From Schoenoplectus triqueter (taxonomy: Eukaryota > Streptophyta > Magnoliopsida > Poales > Cyperaceae), in NCBI GenBank assembly GCA_964058805.1, contig CAXKVV010000174.1, forward strand, positions 1-39,325: a stretch of 39,325 nucleotides of DNA, given 5' to 3'. The notes beneath the pieces are model-generated. The model ran no database searches and had not been told where the DNA came from. It saw only the letters and a list, made by a program, of their open reading frames with translations. A program made the position numbers and the translations under genes. Position 1 is the first letter of the stretch; every line of letters begins with the position of its first letter. This document shows positions 1-11,402 of the stretch, in pieces.

Positions 1-1194
1 CACTACATGCTGAGTCCAGTTGGGTTATATGGCATTTAAACTTAATTATAATCTTTTTGATAAATTTTATATATGGTTCAATAATAATGGAGGAGGCTAA
101 AAGAATGTGACTTGTCATTGTTAATATTACTCCTTAATATAATAATATAGACATTATGAGTCTAAATGACATATACTTGGGCGTGTTAGAATTTGATGGT
201 CCCTTATAGTATTTTGCCTCAAAAAACAATAAAAATTTTCCACAAGGGATATTAATTTTTTAAAGGCATCATCAACGGCAACTACAGGGATCCACTCGGG
301 TACCTGCAGGGGTTAGCAAGAACAAAAAAATTTTGGGCCGGTTGGTTGGTGTTATACCGAACTCTAATAACCTAAGGTTTTTTTTGGCAAGGTACTGATT
401 AGGGTTGACCAAAGTTTATTCACAGGTCTCTACTTAAGATGTGATTTTTTTTAAAAAAATATTGCCTCATGAATGTCCATGACAGACATGTTAGACTCAT
501 CCCATCTTTGTTGATATTTTCTTTCGAGTGGGTAATAGAATTAGTGGAGTGTTAAGGCTATATGGATAGTGAAGGAATTGATAGTAGATTCACTTGAATC
601 TCTCAATTCGGTTAAATCACAACACTACAAGTTTTATCTGTTGTATCTACACCCTGAGCTAAGTACTGTACAGTTTTAAAGTCTAATTCTTTGAGAAGAT
701 TATTACTATTTTGCAAAAAGGACATGAGATCTTTTCCTTCTTTGCGTTCTTTGATCTGCTATCTGGTTTATCTCTTACTTTCTTTTATTTTCTTTTGTCT
801 CTCCTCTGCTGAAACCTTGTTCATAGGGTTTTAATCAAAAGAAATCGGATTAACAAAGGTAGTCGAAGTAACCATACTCCTACCTCCACTTGAACAAAAT
901 AAAAAAAAAGGAAAATGATAACAATGTCATGACTGGTCGAAGACTAGAGTCTCCCAGTCTTAGGTTGTGATTCAGCCACTTGTATGCTAATCTTCGCAAG
1001 AAAAGCATAATTGGAAAATCACATTTGAAGATTCAATAATGCATACTGTGAGAAGTTGAATTCCAGGTTGGATTAACATACACAATAACTTCTGAGCACA
1101 AGCATTGGCATCAAAGTCATGAAATCTAGAGAAGAATCAATTTAATCTAACAATCAAGTATCAAAAATTGGTGTCGAGTCTTGACTGTACCAGA
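1..1194. other. Non-coding, repeat-like DNA; no gene seen
   Basis: No credible reading frame or known protein motif is visible on either strand. The stretch is AT-rich. Near 1170-1225 it has several GTACC or GGTACT words, also found at 37140-37330 and 8050-8250, so at least its right end belongs to the LTR-like repeat family that fills much of the window. The origin of 1-1100 is unknown. Confidence 0.5.
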
Positions 1195-1969
1195 TTAGTA
1201 CCGAGACACTAAGCGGTACTGGTTCATCAGGCAAGCCACCATATGGATCTTAGATCCGAGACCACCGCTGGATTCAAGACTCTGGGGCGATTCTATCCCT
1301 ATTATCCGATCTCTCTTCAGAGATGTCGATCGCCAGTACAAGTCGTCGGAGAAAGCAGAGACGTAGGATATAATAGCACGATCCTTGAAGCAGCCTGCAC
1401 AGATCTTAACGCACTCACACGAGTTTGAAAGACATCGGGTAGTGTTCAAAAAGAAAAGATCAGTGTGAAGATCTCAACCTCTCATCTTTGCTAACAGCAA
1501 TCTTGAAGTGCATCCAACGGATGAAGGAGAGCTGATTAATAAAGCGAAGTCAGTCCATCTCAGAACAAGAGGCCCAACTTTGAGAATAAAAAAATCCCAA
1601 TGGGCCCAGTCTGTAAGAAAATAAAAGAAATTAAAAACTGGCCCAATCAACCAAGCCCAACAAAAAAAAATAATAACAGGAAAATAAAAATAAATAGTAA
1701 ATAAATCATTTGAAAATGTTCCTAAACTCCAAATTGACTCAAATTTATTTCTAAAAATTCTTTGTTTTATCATAGTATTTTTCTGCATAAGAATATTTCA
1801 GTTTTAAAAATATTATCATATAAACATAATTTAAAAGCAAAAGACACTATATTACATTTATATATTTGACTTAGATTTGACTTGTCATTTTAGCTATTAT
1901 AAAATTCCAAAAATTCAAAGAAAATTTTAAATCATAACTAAATATATTTTACTGATTTTTCAAGTAATT

Positions 1970-2660
1970 TTTCATGTAATAATAATAATAATAAAATTTG
2001 ATAAGTAATAATAAAAACAAAATTTTATTCTTCTAGTTATTATAAAAAACAATAAAAATGCTTAAGATTTAAATAAAATCATAAAATTAATTTCCTATTA
2101 TTTTTATAAGTAAGTTCCTACAAGAATAAATAGAATAAAGTAATAAAAATAAAAGTAAAATCCTATTCTTTTAGTTATTATAAAAAATTTAAAACTCAAA
2201 TAAAATCATAAACTTCATTTTTCAAGTAATGAATAGAATAAAAATAATAAAAAAAATTTAAGATTTTAAAATTCATTTTCTATTATTTCTATAAGTGATA
2301 AATAGAATAAAAGTAATAAAAATAAAATCCTACTCTTTTTAGTTATTATAAAAAGCTTAAAACTCAAATAAAATTCATAAAATTCATTTTCTATTATTTT
2401 TCTACAAGTAATAAATAAAATAAAAGCAATAAAATAAAATCCTACTTTAAAAAGCCTAGAATTTAAATAAAAACATAAAATTTATTTTCTATTATTTTTC
2501 TACAAGTAATAAATAGAATAAAAGCAATAAAATAAAATCCTACTTTAAAAAGGCTAGAATTAAATAAAAACATAAAATTCATTTTTTTATTATTTTTTTA
2601 CAAGTAATAAATAAAATGAAAGTAATAAAAAATAAAAGCTTAAAAATTCAAATAAAATCA
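1970..2660. repeat. AT-rich tandem repeat, about 98-bp unit
   Basis: A block containing ACAAGTAATAAAT, AATAAAAGCAATAAAAT and CCTACTTTAAAAAG recurs. The word CAAGTAATAA starts at 2405, 2503 and 2601, a period of exactly 98 bp, with more diverged copies to the left from about 1970. The parallel copy of this repeat near 38270-38340 has essentially one unit, so the tandem expansion is specific to this copy. Confidence 0.75.
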
Positions 2661-2670
2661 TAAATAGAAC

Positions 2671-2716
<46 letters not shown>
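2671..2716. repeat. (ATA)n microsatellite
   Basis: An uninterrupted run of about 15 ATA triplets directly follows the AT-rich tandem block. A looser GAT/ATA-rich stretch follows at 2998-3035. Confidence 0.95.
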
Positions 2717-2717
<1 letters not shown>

Positions 2718-3381
2718 TCTTTTAGCTTTTACAAATCCTAAAATCAAAACAAAAATTATGAAGAATAGTTAACTCATCTTTTATTATTCTTTTAAATAAA
2801 TTTTCTACAAAATAAATAGAATTTAAAAATAACAAAAATAAAATTCTATTCTTTTAGCTATCATAAAAATCATGAATAATAGCTAATTCATTTTCTATTA
2901 TTTTTGTGAATAATTTTCTACAAAAATGAATGAGAGTTTGAGAATAATAAAAAATAATAATGGATAAATCAAAGAAAACAAAATATGACAATAAAAAAAT
3001 GATGATGAATGATGATGATAATAATAGTAAAGATAAAATGATAAATTCACCCTTACAATTGAGATAATATCAATAAAATCGATAAAATAATATGATAATA
3101 TCTTAGAAGTGACTAGATATGCTCACACAAGGGATGTTAAGAGAAACATTAATACAACATTCATGATAGTCAGTTGAGACAAGAATATCTTGACGTACGT
3201 CAGAGAATGACTAAGACTATGACAACAACACAAAAGGGAGAACATCGCGGTGTCCGAGGAGGAGATATCATGATGGCCTTGTGTCATGAACAAGTAATTC
3301 ATGACCAAATAGGCTAGTAAGACTAAACTAATCCGTCAATGAGTTTGTCTTCTAGTTTGGAGGATCGAATCGTTCTGTAGT

Positions 3382-5350
3382 TAGGGATGGCAATTTGGCC
3401 CATTAACCCGTTAGCCTGCTCATACCTACCCGGCCCGAAGCTTTACCCGGTTGGCCCGACACCGCATTAGGTCAGGTCAGGCACAGGCCTGGCGATGGGC
3501 CAGGCCAGTCACAGGACTGAATTTTCAGCCTGCAGGTAACCTGATGAACCATTATATACCGTTGGATATGCCTAGAGTTGATCTGATCCGTTTATATCTA
3601 GGGTTTTCCCAGGGTTAAAAACTGATTTCTCCCACCCGACTTCTTTTATATTTTGATCTCTCTCATCCTCTCAGATGCGGCGTTATTGTCTCACCCTTTC
3701 TCTCTCAGATCTTCCTCTCTCTCTCAAGTAGCAGGCCATGATCGATCTAAGTTGCCTGAGTGGCACACTACCTAAGGTTCTCCTCACTCTCCTCGCTCTC
3801 CTCGTGCCTGAGTGTGTTCACGCTGCCTCTTTCTAGTTGTTCTGCAGCACGATCAGCCTCACACAAGACCCCTCAAGCAGCGATGCTCCTTTTGGTGGTT
3901 TGAGTAATATTTTTTCATCGATGAGTTTTTTGCTTTATCACTCTTCTTGATTTTTTTTCTATTTATTATCGCTTGAGAGATATGGATTGCAAATATAAGA
4001 GATAAACAGAGAGCCTTCGTAAATCCTAATAACACAAAAACTAGACCTAAGTTTGATTTTGGACCACAAAATTATAACTTTGTTTGTTTGACTTACTGTT
4101 ATCGAAACACAAATTCCTAAATACTCGAAAACCAGAACTTTATTTGATTGATTTTGGATCATAGAATTTTGAACCACAAAATCAGAATTAATTACAACAC
4201 ATGACTCCATATTTTAGCAGTACATTCTTTATTTTTTAGGCGAAATGAAAAAAATGAACAATCTTCATTTAGAACCCATTTTATACCATCTTCATTTAGA
4301 AATCGCATGCTTATTATTTTATTTTATATTTTATGTGCATGTAAATAAAAAAATAATTGCAAGTCTTGTTTAATATATGTATACCATATATCAGAGAACT
4401 AAGAACATAGATCTAAAATAATTTTCTGGGTTTGTTTTAGAGAATTAGATGGCTTAGTTTCAACATTAAACGTCAATTCAAGAATTATGAAGACATTTTG
4501 GTTTTCATACCCATCACTATTGCTTTTCTCTATAACAAGGTATCATCCTCAAAATTGGTTTAATGCTGAATTTGAAGGTAAGATATGCTTTTTGAGAAGC
4601 ACAAAAAACGTAGTAATTAAGCATTCTTATTTGAGAAGTGATAAGTTACAGTATGGTATATTCTTTGGTTTTTATTAAATTTTGCTTGCCATATTTGAGA
4701 AATGATAAGTTACAGTGTGGTATGTCTTTTGGTTTTTGTTAAACTTTGCTTCAAGTGGTAAGTTGCATTCTTAGTAAACATTTTTATTTTTCTAACATAG
4801 TTTATACTTTCATTTTTTTTTCATTTTTTTTGTGCAGGTCAATGCAAGAGAATAATGGATGAATCTGAAATTTTAGTCTAAACTATGTTTATTTGTTAAT
4901 TATGTATTATATTGGAACTTGAAACTATTAGTTAAAACTGTATTATTTTGTGCTAAATTAACTTCAAGGTCTGGTAACTATTTTGTTGTGTGTAAATTAT
5001 GTTTTTTATTTATCTGGTTTTGTTGTCACTTGTTTATATATAATATTTGTCAGTTGTTTATCTGGTTTTTTTAAATGGGGTGGGTATGGCTGAGTATGGG
5101 CAGGCTAGGCAGGCCAACTGGTATGGGTAGGTTAGGTAGGCCCATGGGTATGGGCATGTCAGGTAGACCCATGGGTAGGGACAGGCAAGCCCAGGCAGGC
5201 ACAGGCTTGGATGAAATGCCCATGGGTGGGTCATGCTTAAAATTTTAGGCCCATTATATCAGGTCAGGCAGGATGGGTTTAAAATTTTGACAGACAGGCC
5301 AGGCACAGAATTGACAGAATGCCTGTGGGTATGGCCCATTGCCATCCCTA
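3382..5350. mobile_element. Non-autonomous hAT transposon, 1,969 bp
   Basis: The element begins TAGGGATGGCAAT and ends with its exact reverse complement, ATTGCCATCCCTA. It is flanked by a perfect 8-bp target duplication, TCTGTAGT, at 3374-3381 and 5351-5358. An 8-bp duplication with TAGGG-type ends is the hallmark of the hAT superfamily. The subterminal regions (3400-3540 and 5080-5340) are rich in GGCAGGC, GGGTA and CCCATGG-type words. I find no transposase domain, so it would depend on a partner element. Joining the flanks across one copy of the duplication restores sequence parallel to 39030-39070, which independently confirms both ends. Confidence 0.93.
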
Positions 5351-5359
5351 TCTGTAGTT

Positions 5360-5830
5360 GATTCATCCTCCAATAGTGGAATGAACCATTCAGTAGTAGG
5401 TTCTTTCACTGACACACGCCTCAACGTCAAGCTGGCTTAGTGCTTCAGGTTTGACCTTGTGTGCAATTGTGTTCCTAGGTTTATGGGTTCGCTTAGTGCC
5501 TGGAATCCATGATCTAGAAGATCAGAGAGAAGTACCAAGTGGGCCAAATCTGCCCTTCTCCTGATTCACCAACCTCAAGATCAACCGGCTTAGTGCTTCG
5601 AGTTGTATTTTGTGTGATTGGTTGTTGACTAGTTAAGATTGAACCTTTCAGTAGTAGGTTTATCTTCTAGATCAACTGAGGTCAAGTCGTTCAGTAGTAG
5701 ACTCACCTCGAACCCCTCTGTAGAGATTAATCTGATCAGTAGTAAGGTTATCTCTCGATGTGGTAAAGACTGAACCGATCAGTAGTAGGTTCGTCTTTCA
5801 CTGGATTAACCTTCTGGCGAATCCAGGGTG
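5360..5830 (+). repeat. Foldback-unit array, plus orientation
   Basis: Successive short units each have two complementary arms around a near-constant loop (GATCAGTAGTA or TTCAGTAGTA). The clearest unit is at 5765-5798: AAAGAC, one extra T, GAACC, loop, GGTTC, GTCTTT. Other units have different stems, for example GAGGT/ACCTC near 5680-5710 and AGAGAT/ATCTCT near 5722-5755. Interspersed are units whose loop contains GGCTTAGTGC. There is no coding potential. The array is the reverse complement in design of 6170-7430. Confidence 0.8.
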
Positions 5831-6169
5831 CTCTAATGATTCCCGATCATGAGGGCACATGACTATTTGACCATCATTTAACTATACTATTTGCTTCTCC
5901 CTTTTAAAGATCCAGTGGTGCCTCAAGGTTAACAGCCCAGGGTAATTAACGGTGGGGGCTTACGCCCACCGAAATCTACAAGAACTCACAATCACTAAAA
6001 ATCTCCTAAATGTGCATTCAAATTGGTCTGAACGGTAGAATTAATCGGCGTTAAACAAATGCACGCTTAGGAGGGATCTCCGTGTCCTTCTTCTGCATCC
6101 CATCGCCAACACCACAGGAAGGCGGTGCGGAGCGCGCGAAAAAGGGTCGCACAAGTTCATTGAAATAGA
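5831..6169. other. Spacer between opposed foldback arrays, two hairpins
   Basis: No gene is seen. A compact hairpin lies at 5951-5970 (GGTGGG and CCCACC arms around GGCTTACG). A longer stem-loop lies at 6003-6073, where the 16-nt arm at 6003-6018 pairs with 6058-6073 at 14 of 16 positions around a 39-nt loop. The stretch 6075-6160 is GC-richer than its surroundings and unrecognised. Confidence 0.7.
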
Positions 6170-7430
6170 TAACAGAGATATAGATGAACTTACTACAAAT
6201 CAGTTAGTTGAAACATATAATAGAGATATAAATGAACTTATTACTGATCAGTTCATGAATGTAGGTTAAAAAGGATACAGGTGAACTTACTAAAGATCAG
6301 TTCACAAATACAGATACAATGTAGATTGAATCTACTAACAGATCGATTCAATCTACGTGGAGTGTAGACATACGAACTTACTACAGATCAGTTCGCTAGC
6401 AGATATATATGAACTTACTACAGATCAGTTCGCTGACAGATACATATGAACATACTAACAGATCAGTTCATTCTGTGATAGAGAAAGATGAACCTACAAC
6501 AGATCGATTCAATCTTTATAACTCCGAGAGATGATATTACAAACAGATTAGATCAATCTCTACGGAGGGATATAAGATGAGTCTACTAACAGATTGACTC
6601 AATCTTAATTGATCTAGAAGATGAACTTACTAACAGATCAGTTCAATCTTAACTAGTCAACGACTAATCACACAAAATACAACTCGAAGCACTGAGCCGG
6701 TTGATCTTGAGGTTGGTGAATCAGAAGATGGGTGGATATGGCCTACTTGTTCATCCTGCTGATCTTCTAGATCATGAATTCCAGACGCTGAGCGGATTCA
6801 TAAACCTAGGATACAAATGAACATACTAACATATCAGTTCATTCTGTGACAGGGAAAGATGAACCTACTACAGATCAGTTTAATCTTTATAACTCCGAGA
6901 GACGACCTTACAAACAGACCATATAGATCTCTACGGAGGGATAGAAGACGAGTCTACTAATAGATCGACTCAATCTTAATTGATCTAGAAGATGAACTTA
7001 CTAACAGATCAGTTTAATCTTAACTAGTCAATGACCAATCACACAAAATACAACTCAAAGCACTGAGCCGGTTGATCTTGAGGTTGGGAATCAGATGATT
7101 GGTGGATATTTCCCACTTGTTCATCCTGCTGATCTTCTAGATCATGAATTCTAGGCGCTGAGCGGATTCATAAACCTAGGAAACACTTATGCACATAAAG
7201 TCAAACGTGAAGCGCTAAGCCAGTTCAACTTTAAGGCAAGTGTGTTAGTGAATGAACCTACAAATAGATCGGTTCAATTTCACTATTTAGAAGATGAACC
7301 TACTATAGATCGGTTCAATCTTATGGCTTGAGCGATGAACTTACAAACTGATCAGTTTGATCTCATAGACTAGAAGGCAAACTTACAAATAGATCAGTTT
7401 AGTCTTGCTAGCATATCAAGTCATGAACAA
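6170..7430 (-). repeat. Foldback-unit array, minus orientation (largest)
   Basis: Roughly twenty units follow each other. Each has a 5' arm, a loop close to TACTAACAGATC, and a 3' arm complementary to the 5' arm. Stems differ between units but remain paired. Examples: 6321-6332 with 6345-6356 (12 bp, perfect); 6281-6287 with 6299-6305; 6574-6583 with 6596-6606; 6618-6627 with 6640-6650; 7291-7300 with 7312-7322; and a longer stem of CTCCG and AGAGAT (6522-6532) with ATCTCT and CGGAG (6556-6567). Most longer stems carry one unpaired base five nucleotides beyond the loop-proximal stem. A second unit type has CGCTGAGC or CACTGAGC in its loop (6690-6812, 7060-7182). Confidence 0.85.
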
Positions 7431-7539
7431 TTGTTCAAGACATAGGGTCAATTGACAGTGGACAGAGCCCCTACAGTTGTCTTACTTGACCTCCCAGATA
7501 ATGAATTCTGAGCACTTGGCCGATTCATGGATTCAGGGT

Positions 7540-7890
7540 TACCATGTACACAAAATTAGACTCGGAGCTCTCAACTGGTCTAATATTGAGACAAGTTTGT
7601 TAAAGGATGGACTTCTAGACAAACTAGTTTAGAAACTACCATATTATGATGACTCATCAGTAATCAACAAAGTATATCACCACTTTATTAATCATTCATC
7701 ACCTTAGGAATCGTATAACGATTCAACAAACCGTTATAACGCTTCAACAAATCGTTATAACATTTCTAGAGGATAGCAGACTTATCAGAGAGTTGGTCAA
7801 ACAGTCAAAATATTACTAATGCTCTGGAAAGCGTTCAACATTCTGATAAATCATTATAAAGATCCAAGGAATCGTGACAATGATTCCTTA
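7540..7890. repeat. Further short foldbacks and 22-bp tandem repeat
   Basis: ATTAGAC at 7555-7561 pairs with GTCTAAT at 7578-7584. GAATCGT-ATA-ACGATTC lies at 7708-7724, followed by repeats of CAACAAA plus CGTTATAAC with a period of about 22 bp. AAGGAATC at 7866-7873 pairs with GATTCCTT at 7882-7889 around GTGACAAT. There is no supported gene; a 60-codon open stretch over 7819-8001 consists of this repetitive material. Confidence 0.7.
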
Positions 7891-9189
7891 GAACACATTG
7901 ACTTGTCCGAGAATAGTCAAAACTTGTCGGAGCTCGTCTCCTCTGATCAGACATGTGCTCTAGCATCGCATAACCTTGGTGAGTTTCCCTATGGTGCCTG
8001 ATCGGGGATCCATACGGTGGATCATGTTATGCACCAGTGTCAAATGGGACATATTGGAACTATTTGGTACCGAACTTCAATCTTCCAAATTCGATGAAAT
8101 TAATCGCTATTCCTAACAATTAATCGCTCAATTCATGTCGCCTATGTATGTTAGTGTATATTAAAATGATTAGTGCTATCCAAATTGATTTATCACTCCA
8201 CTGTATTGAGTACTAATTGAAATGCAATAGTATCGTTCGGTACCGAAGACGCAATCATCGATTGCAGCTTATTCCAGCGATGTCTCTAACAATTTCAAGC
8301 TTATAATGCATCATCTTTACATACTTACATGAACCATGCCAACACTAGATGTTCAATTTAGCTAATAACACGGTATGAACTAATGCAGTATAGTATAAGT
8401 CAGTACCGATTGTAATTCACTCTGAATTCTTACGATTAACCTGTTTACAACGCTAATTACTCATTCAACAAGTTTCATAACAATAACTATAACCGAAATA
8501 TACTTGATTATGTATACAATTCCCTTTTAATCTCGGTTTGAAACTCAGTCTTGCCAGAACGACGCGATAACAACATTAGAAACTCCTAATCTTGTCGAGT
8601 TCTCAAGCCTTGGCTGAGATCTATCGACTCTGGATGATGCTATGACCTTGGATATATTCAATGTAAACACAAACCGAGACAGACTAGGTGCTTAAATAAG
8701 GAATCAAAACAAAGATTTTCACTGGTATTGAGTTCTCAGGTTTTAACCGAGATCAATCGATTTTCTCAGCTCAATTACAAGTTTTCACTTGAAATTCAAT
8801 CAAGAAATGAAACAAGAAGTGAAATTCAAGTCAAGTATTAATAGACAGAAGAAAGAAAGTTGCGAAATTAAAAGAAAAAAATTGAAAATTCAATCGCGAT
8901 TATACTGTTATCATAAATTCAAACGCGATTACAATAATTACACTGAAAATCAAACGCTGGTGTTCCAAATTTGATCAAATCTAGGTTAAGGACTCACCTC
9001 TAGTGAACAATTGGAGATATAACGACCGAGTTCTCAAGTTAAAACTGAGATCAATCGGTTTCTTGATCCTCTTATCTTCTTACAATCAATCTATTTCTCA
9101 ATTGTTTTTCTATGTTGTGTATATCTCTCAATTACTCTCTTTTCTGACTATTGGTGCTAGAGTGAGTGAAATCTCTCTTCTCTGTATGT

Positions 9190-9256
9190 CTCCTCCTTGT
9201 CTGTCTTTTTTTCTATATATCTCTTCCTTGTCTGTCTTTTTTTCTGTATATCTCCC
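9190..9256. repeat. 31-bp tandem repeat in a CT-rich stretch
   Basis: CCTTGTCTGTCTTTTTTT starts at 9195 and again at 9226, a period of 31 bp. The surrounding 9060-9260 is CT-rich and gives low-complexity open frames on both strands that I do not regard as genes. Confidence 0.8.
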
Positions 9257-9988
9257 TCTTTTTCATCAATTAGGGGTTTATATAGGCAATAAAAGGGGTG
9301 TACAAAGTAGTTAAGGCCATACACCATACAAACACCAACAATTGAGCTGTCCTGGCCTATGAACATGGTCTTCACTTTCTATTAGTCATTCTGTTATAGT
9401 GTAGGCTCCATTTGAACGAATCCAATGTGGGTTCTTTGACTGTTGACTGAGTTTAACCCCCTCCTCACTTCCCACTCACTGGTGGAACTTTCTAGATCTC
9501 TCAGCATGCTATATATATTCATCTCAATGCATTTAAGGCGCCTCTTTGCTCTCTGCTATTGTATTTAACCTCTCAAGCTCTAACTCATTCATCCGAGTTC
9601 AAGATTTGACTCAAATCATATCTTCTTCATTCAATTTCCAATCTTCATCACCTCAGTACCATCGTGTAAGTGCATAGAAGCTACAAGCACTGCCAATTCG
9701 AGTTTATAACACAAGGTTTCAACTTTTCTCTATTTGCCCGATTTCATCACCTTATCCCAATTGCTTTAATTCAACTCATAATTGCTGCTCTCTCCTTCAC
9801 ATACAACATCGCCTAGGTGATTGGAAGCTGCTTGCCTCATTACCTGCCCAAGGTGTTCATCTCTCTCAACAACCTTATTTGCTTGTTCTTTCTCAATTTC
9901 AAGTACTGACGCTCTCTCTCCCATGCATTTGGCAGCTCAGGCTAAAATGTATCGAAGCTTGAAGCCTTAGAGAGCTTGATCGACATCA

Positions 9989-10180
9989 ATGGCGCCATCT
10001 GCCTTGTCGAGCAAAAAAGAAGAAAGAGAGGTAAGGGAGAAGGAGAAGGCTCCACCTCAGCTGGATTCGGCGCACAGAGTCCACAAAGCAAAAGGGCCCA
10101 CTGTCAGGGAATTAATGCACATACACCAGGTACACGCCTTCTTTCTCTTCGATTTAAATCTTCTGCTTAGCACTATGTAG
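9989..10180 (+). CDS. Small lysine/glutamate-rich ORF in LTR-like repeat, copy A
   Basis: This 63-codon frame begins ATGGCGCCAT. It has a highly charged Lys/Glu/Arg block in its first 20 residues and ends in a hydrophobic stretch. It is collinear at DNA level with the ORFs at 35421-35633 and 29822-30022 (both minus). All three share a GGCGCCAT/GGCGTCTC-type start, a run of AGAAGAAAGAG-like purines, and a CCAGGTNCACNC(T)CCTTCT segment before a T-rich end. The protein itself has diverged strongly from the other two copies. The CCAG-GT in that segment could be a splice donor, making this a first exon; that is inference. The function is unknown, and it may be only a conserved piece of LTR sequence. 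Confidence 0.35.
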   Translation: MAPSALSSKKEEREVREKEKAPPQLDSAHRVHKAKGPTVRELMHIHQVHAFFLFDLNLLLSTM

Positions 10181-11402
10181 ACTTGGTGTATTGATGAATG
10201 AATGAACTGCCTACTTAAATCCCTCACATGTGGGCCCTACATGTAAATATTATGAGTCTAGGCTCACAAATTTAATCATCAACTACTTAGTCCACTGCTT
10301 AGTATTAATTAGGTTGAGGTGGCATGCTGTGATAGATCCATTTAACCAAACCCCATCCCTTAAGTTTAATGATTTGTTAACTGCCTGCTGATGTGGCTTA
10401 GTATGATGCTGCCACCTGACATAAGTGGGACCCACCTGTCAAGTATGTAGGACCCACATGGGTGAGGTGGACCAATGAAGTGTTGCCATGTGGCATTGTC
10501 ATGCTGAGGTGGCCCAATGAGGTGCTGCCACGTGGTAACCTCTCTCTCTCTTCTCTGATTCTGTGTGTGTATGTTTGAGATCCCCAATTTTCACTCAGCA
10601 GTGTTTCTGCCCCCAAGTTGCACCCAGACAAGTCTCTGATTGAATCTCAGCCCTTGATTAATCTGTTTTTTTAGCTGATTTTATTCTGATAGCTCCACTT
10701 GTCCAAAAATTATGAAATTATCACCAAAAATCCCTAAATTACCAAAAGCTCCACTTGTTTTTTTTAGCTGATTTTATTCTGATAACTCTATAATTTTTAA
10801 TTTCAATTTTGCCCATATCTCCTAATTCTAATAATCCTTTTTCTTAGAAAACCTTGTTTCTCTCTCTAGATTAACCCTAATTTTCAATTATAGCTCAGTG
10901 TCTCTGCCAAATAAAATTTCCTTATAGAAACTACCCTAATTAAACACCAATTAGACTTGTATCGATGTTTATTAGGGTTTGACTTGATCAACAGTTGATT
11001 ACATGTCAACAATTGATACAAATCTAGTCTTGATCTGATGTTTGTAATATTGGCATCTGGTCAGTCTTGTGAAATTGACTTTCAATCCATGTTCATGAAA
11101 GTGATTTGATCAACAACTGATTACTTGTCAACAATTGACACAAATCTTGGCTTGATCAGGTGTTTGCAACATTGGCACCTGGTCAGCCTTGAAAGCAAAA
11201 TCACATTGAAATTTCTTGTGATTGGCTGTATCAAAATACTGGCTTGACATCGACACATTTATTATTGTACATGGATTGTACTGCTTCAGTCCTTCTTAGG
11301 GTTTGCTCTGAGGGTTTGATTTGGGATTTGATCTTGTCTTTCCTTGATGTCTATCTCTGAGATGTGGGGCCCACCTGTCAGTGAAGAATAATCAAATGGA
11401 TG

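Larger units (their letters stand above)
1195..3373 (+). repeat. LTR-like repeat, direct copy of 37320-39050
   Basis: This stretch runs parallel to the right end of the window. Matching anchors, in the same order and orientation, are: the CACCATATGGATCT word near 1238 and 37538; the GGCCCA-rich stretch near 1570-1660 and 37970-38030; the AAATAAATCATTTG block near 1690-1710 and 38060-38082; and the AACAAGTAATTCATGACC block near 3290 and 38967. The homology resumes after the hAT element at 5351. There is no supported gene; short open frames inside it do not match each other between copies. Confidence 0.7.

Noticed and set aside
6170..7430. CRISPR-like array
   Set aside because: The repeats are short with variable spacing, the variable parts are complementary arms rather than spacers, and the surroundings are plant nuclear DNA with no cas genes.
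9003..9375. Hydrophobic 103-codon plus-strand frame and its antisense
   Set aside because: It spans a CT-rich tract with a 31-bp tandem repeat; the Leu/Ser/Phe-rich translation is compositional.
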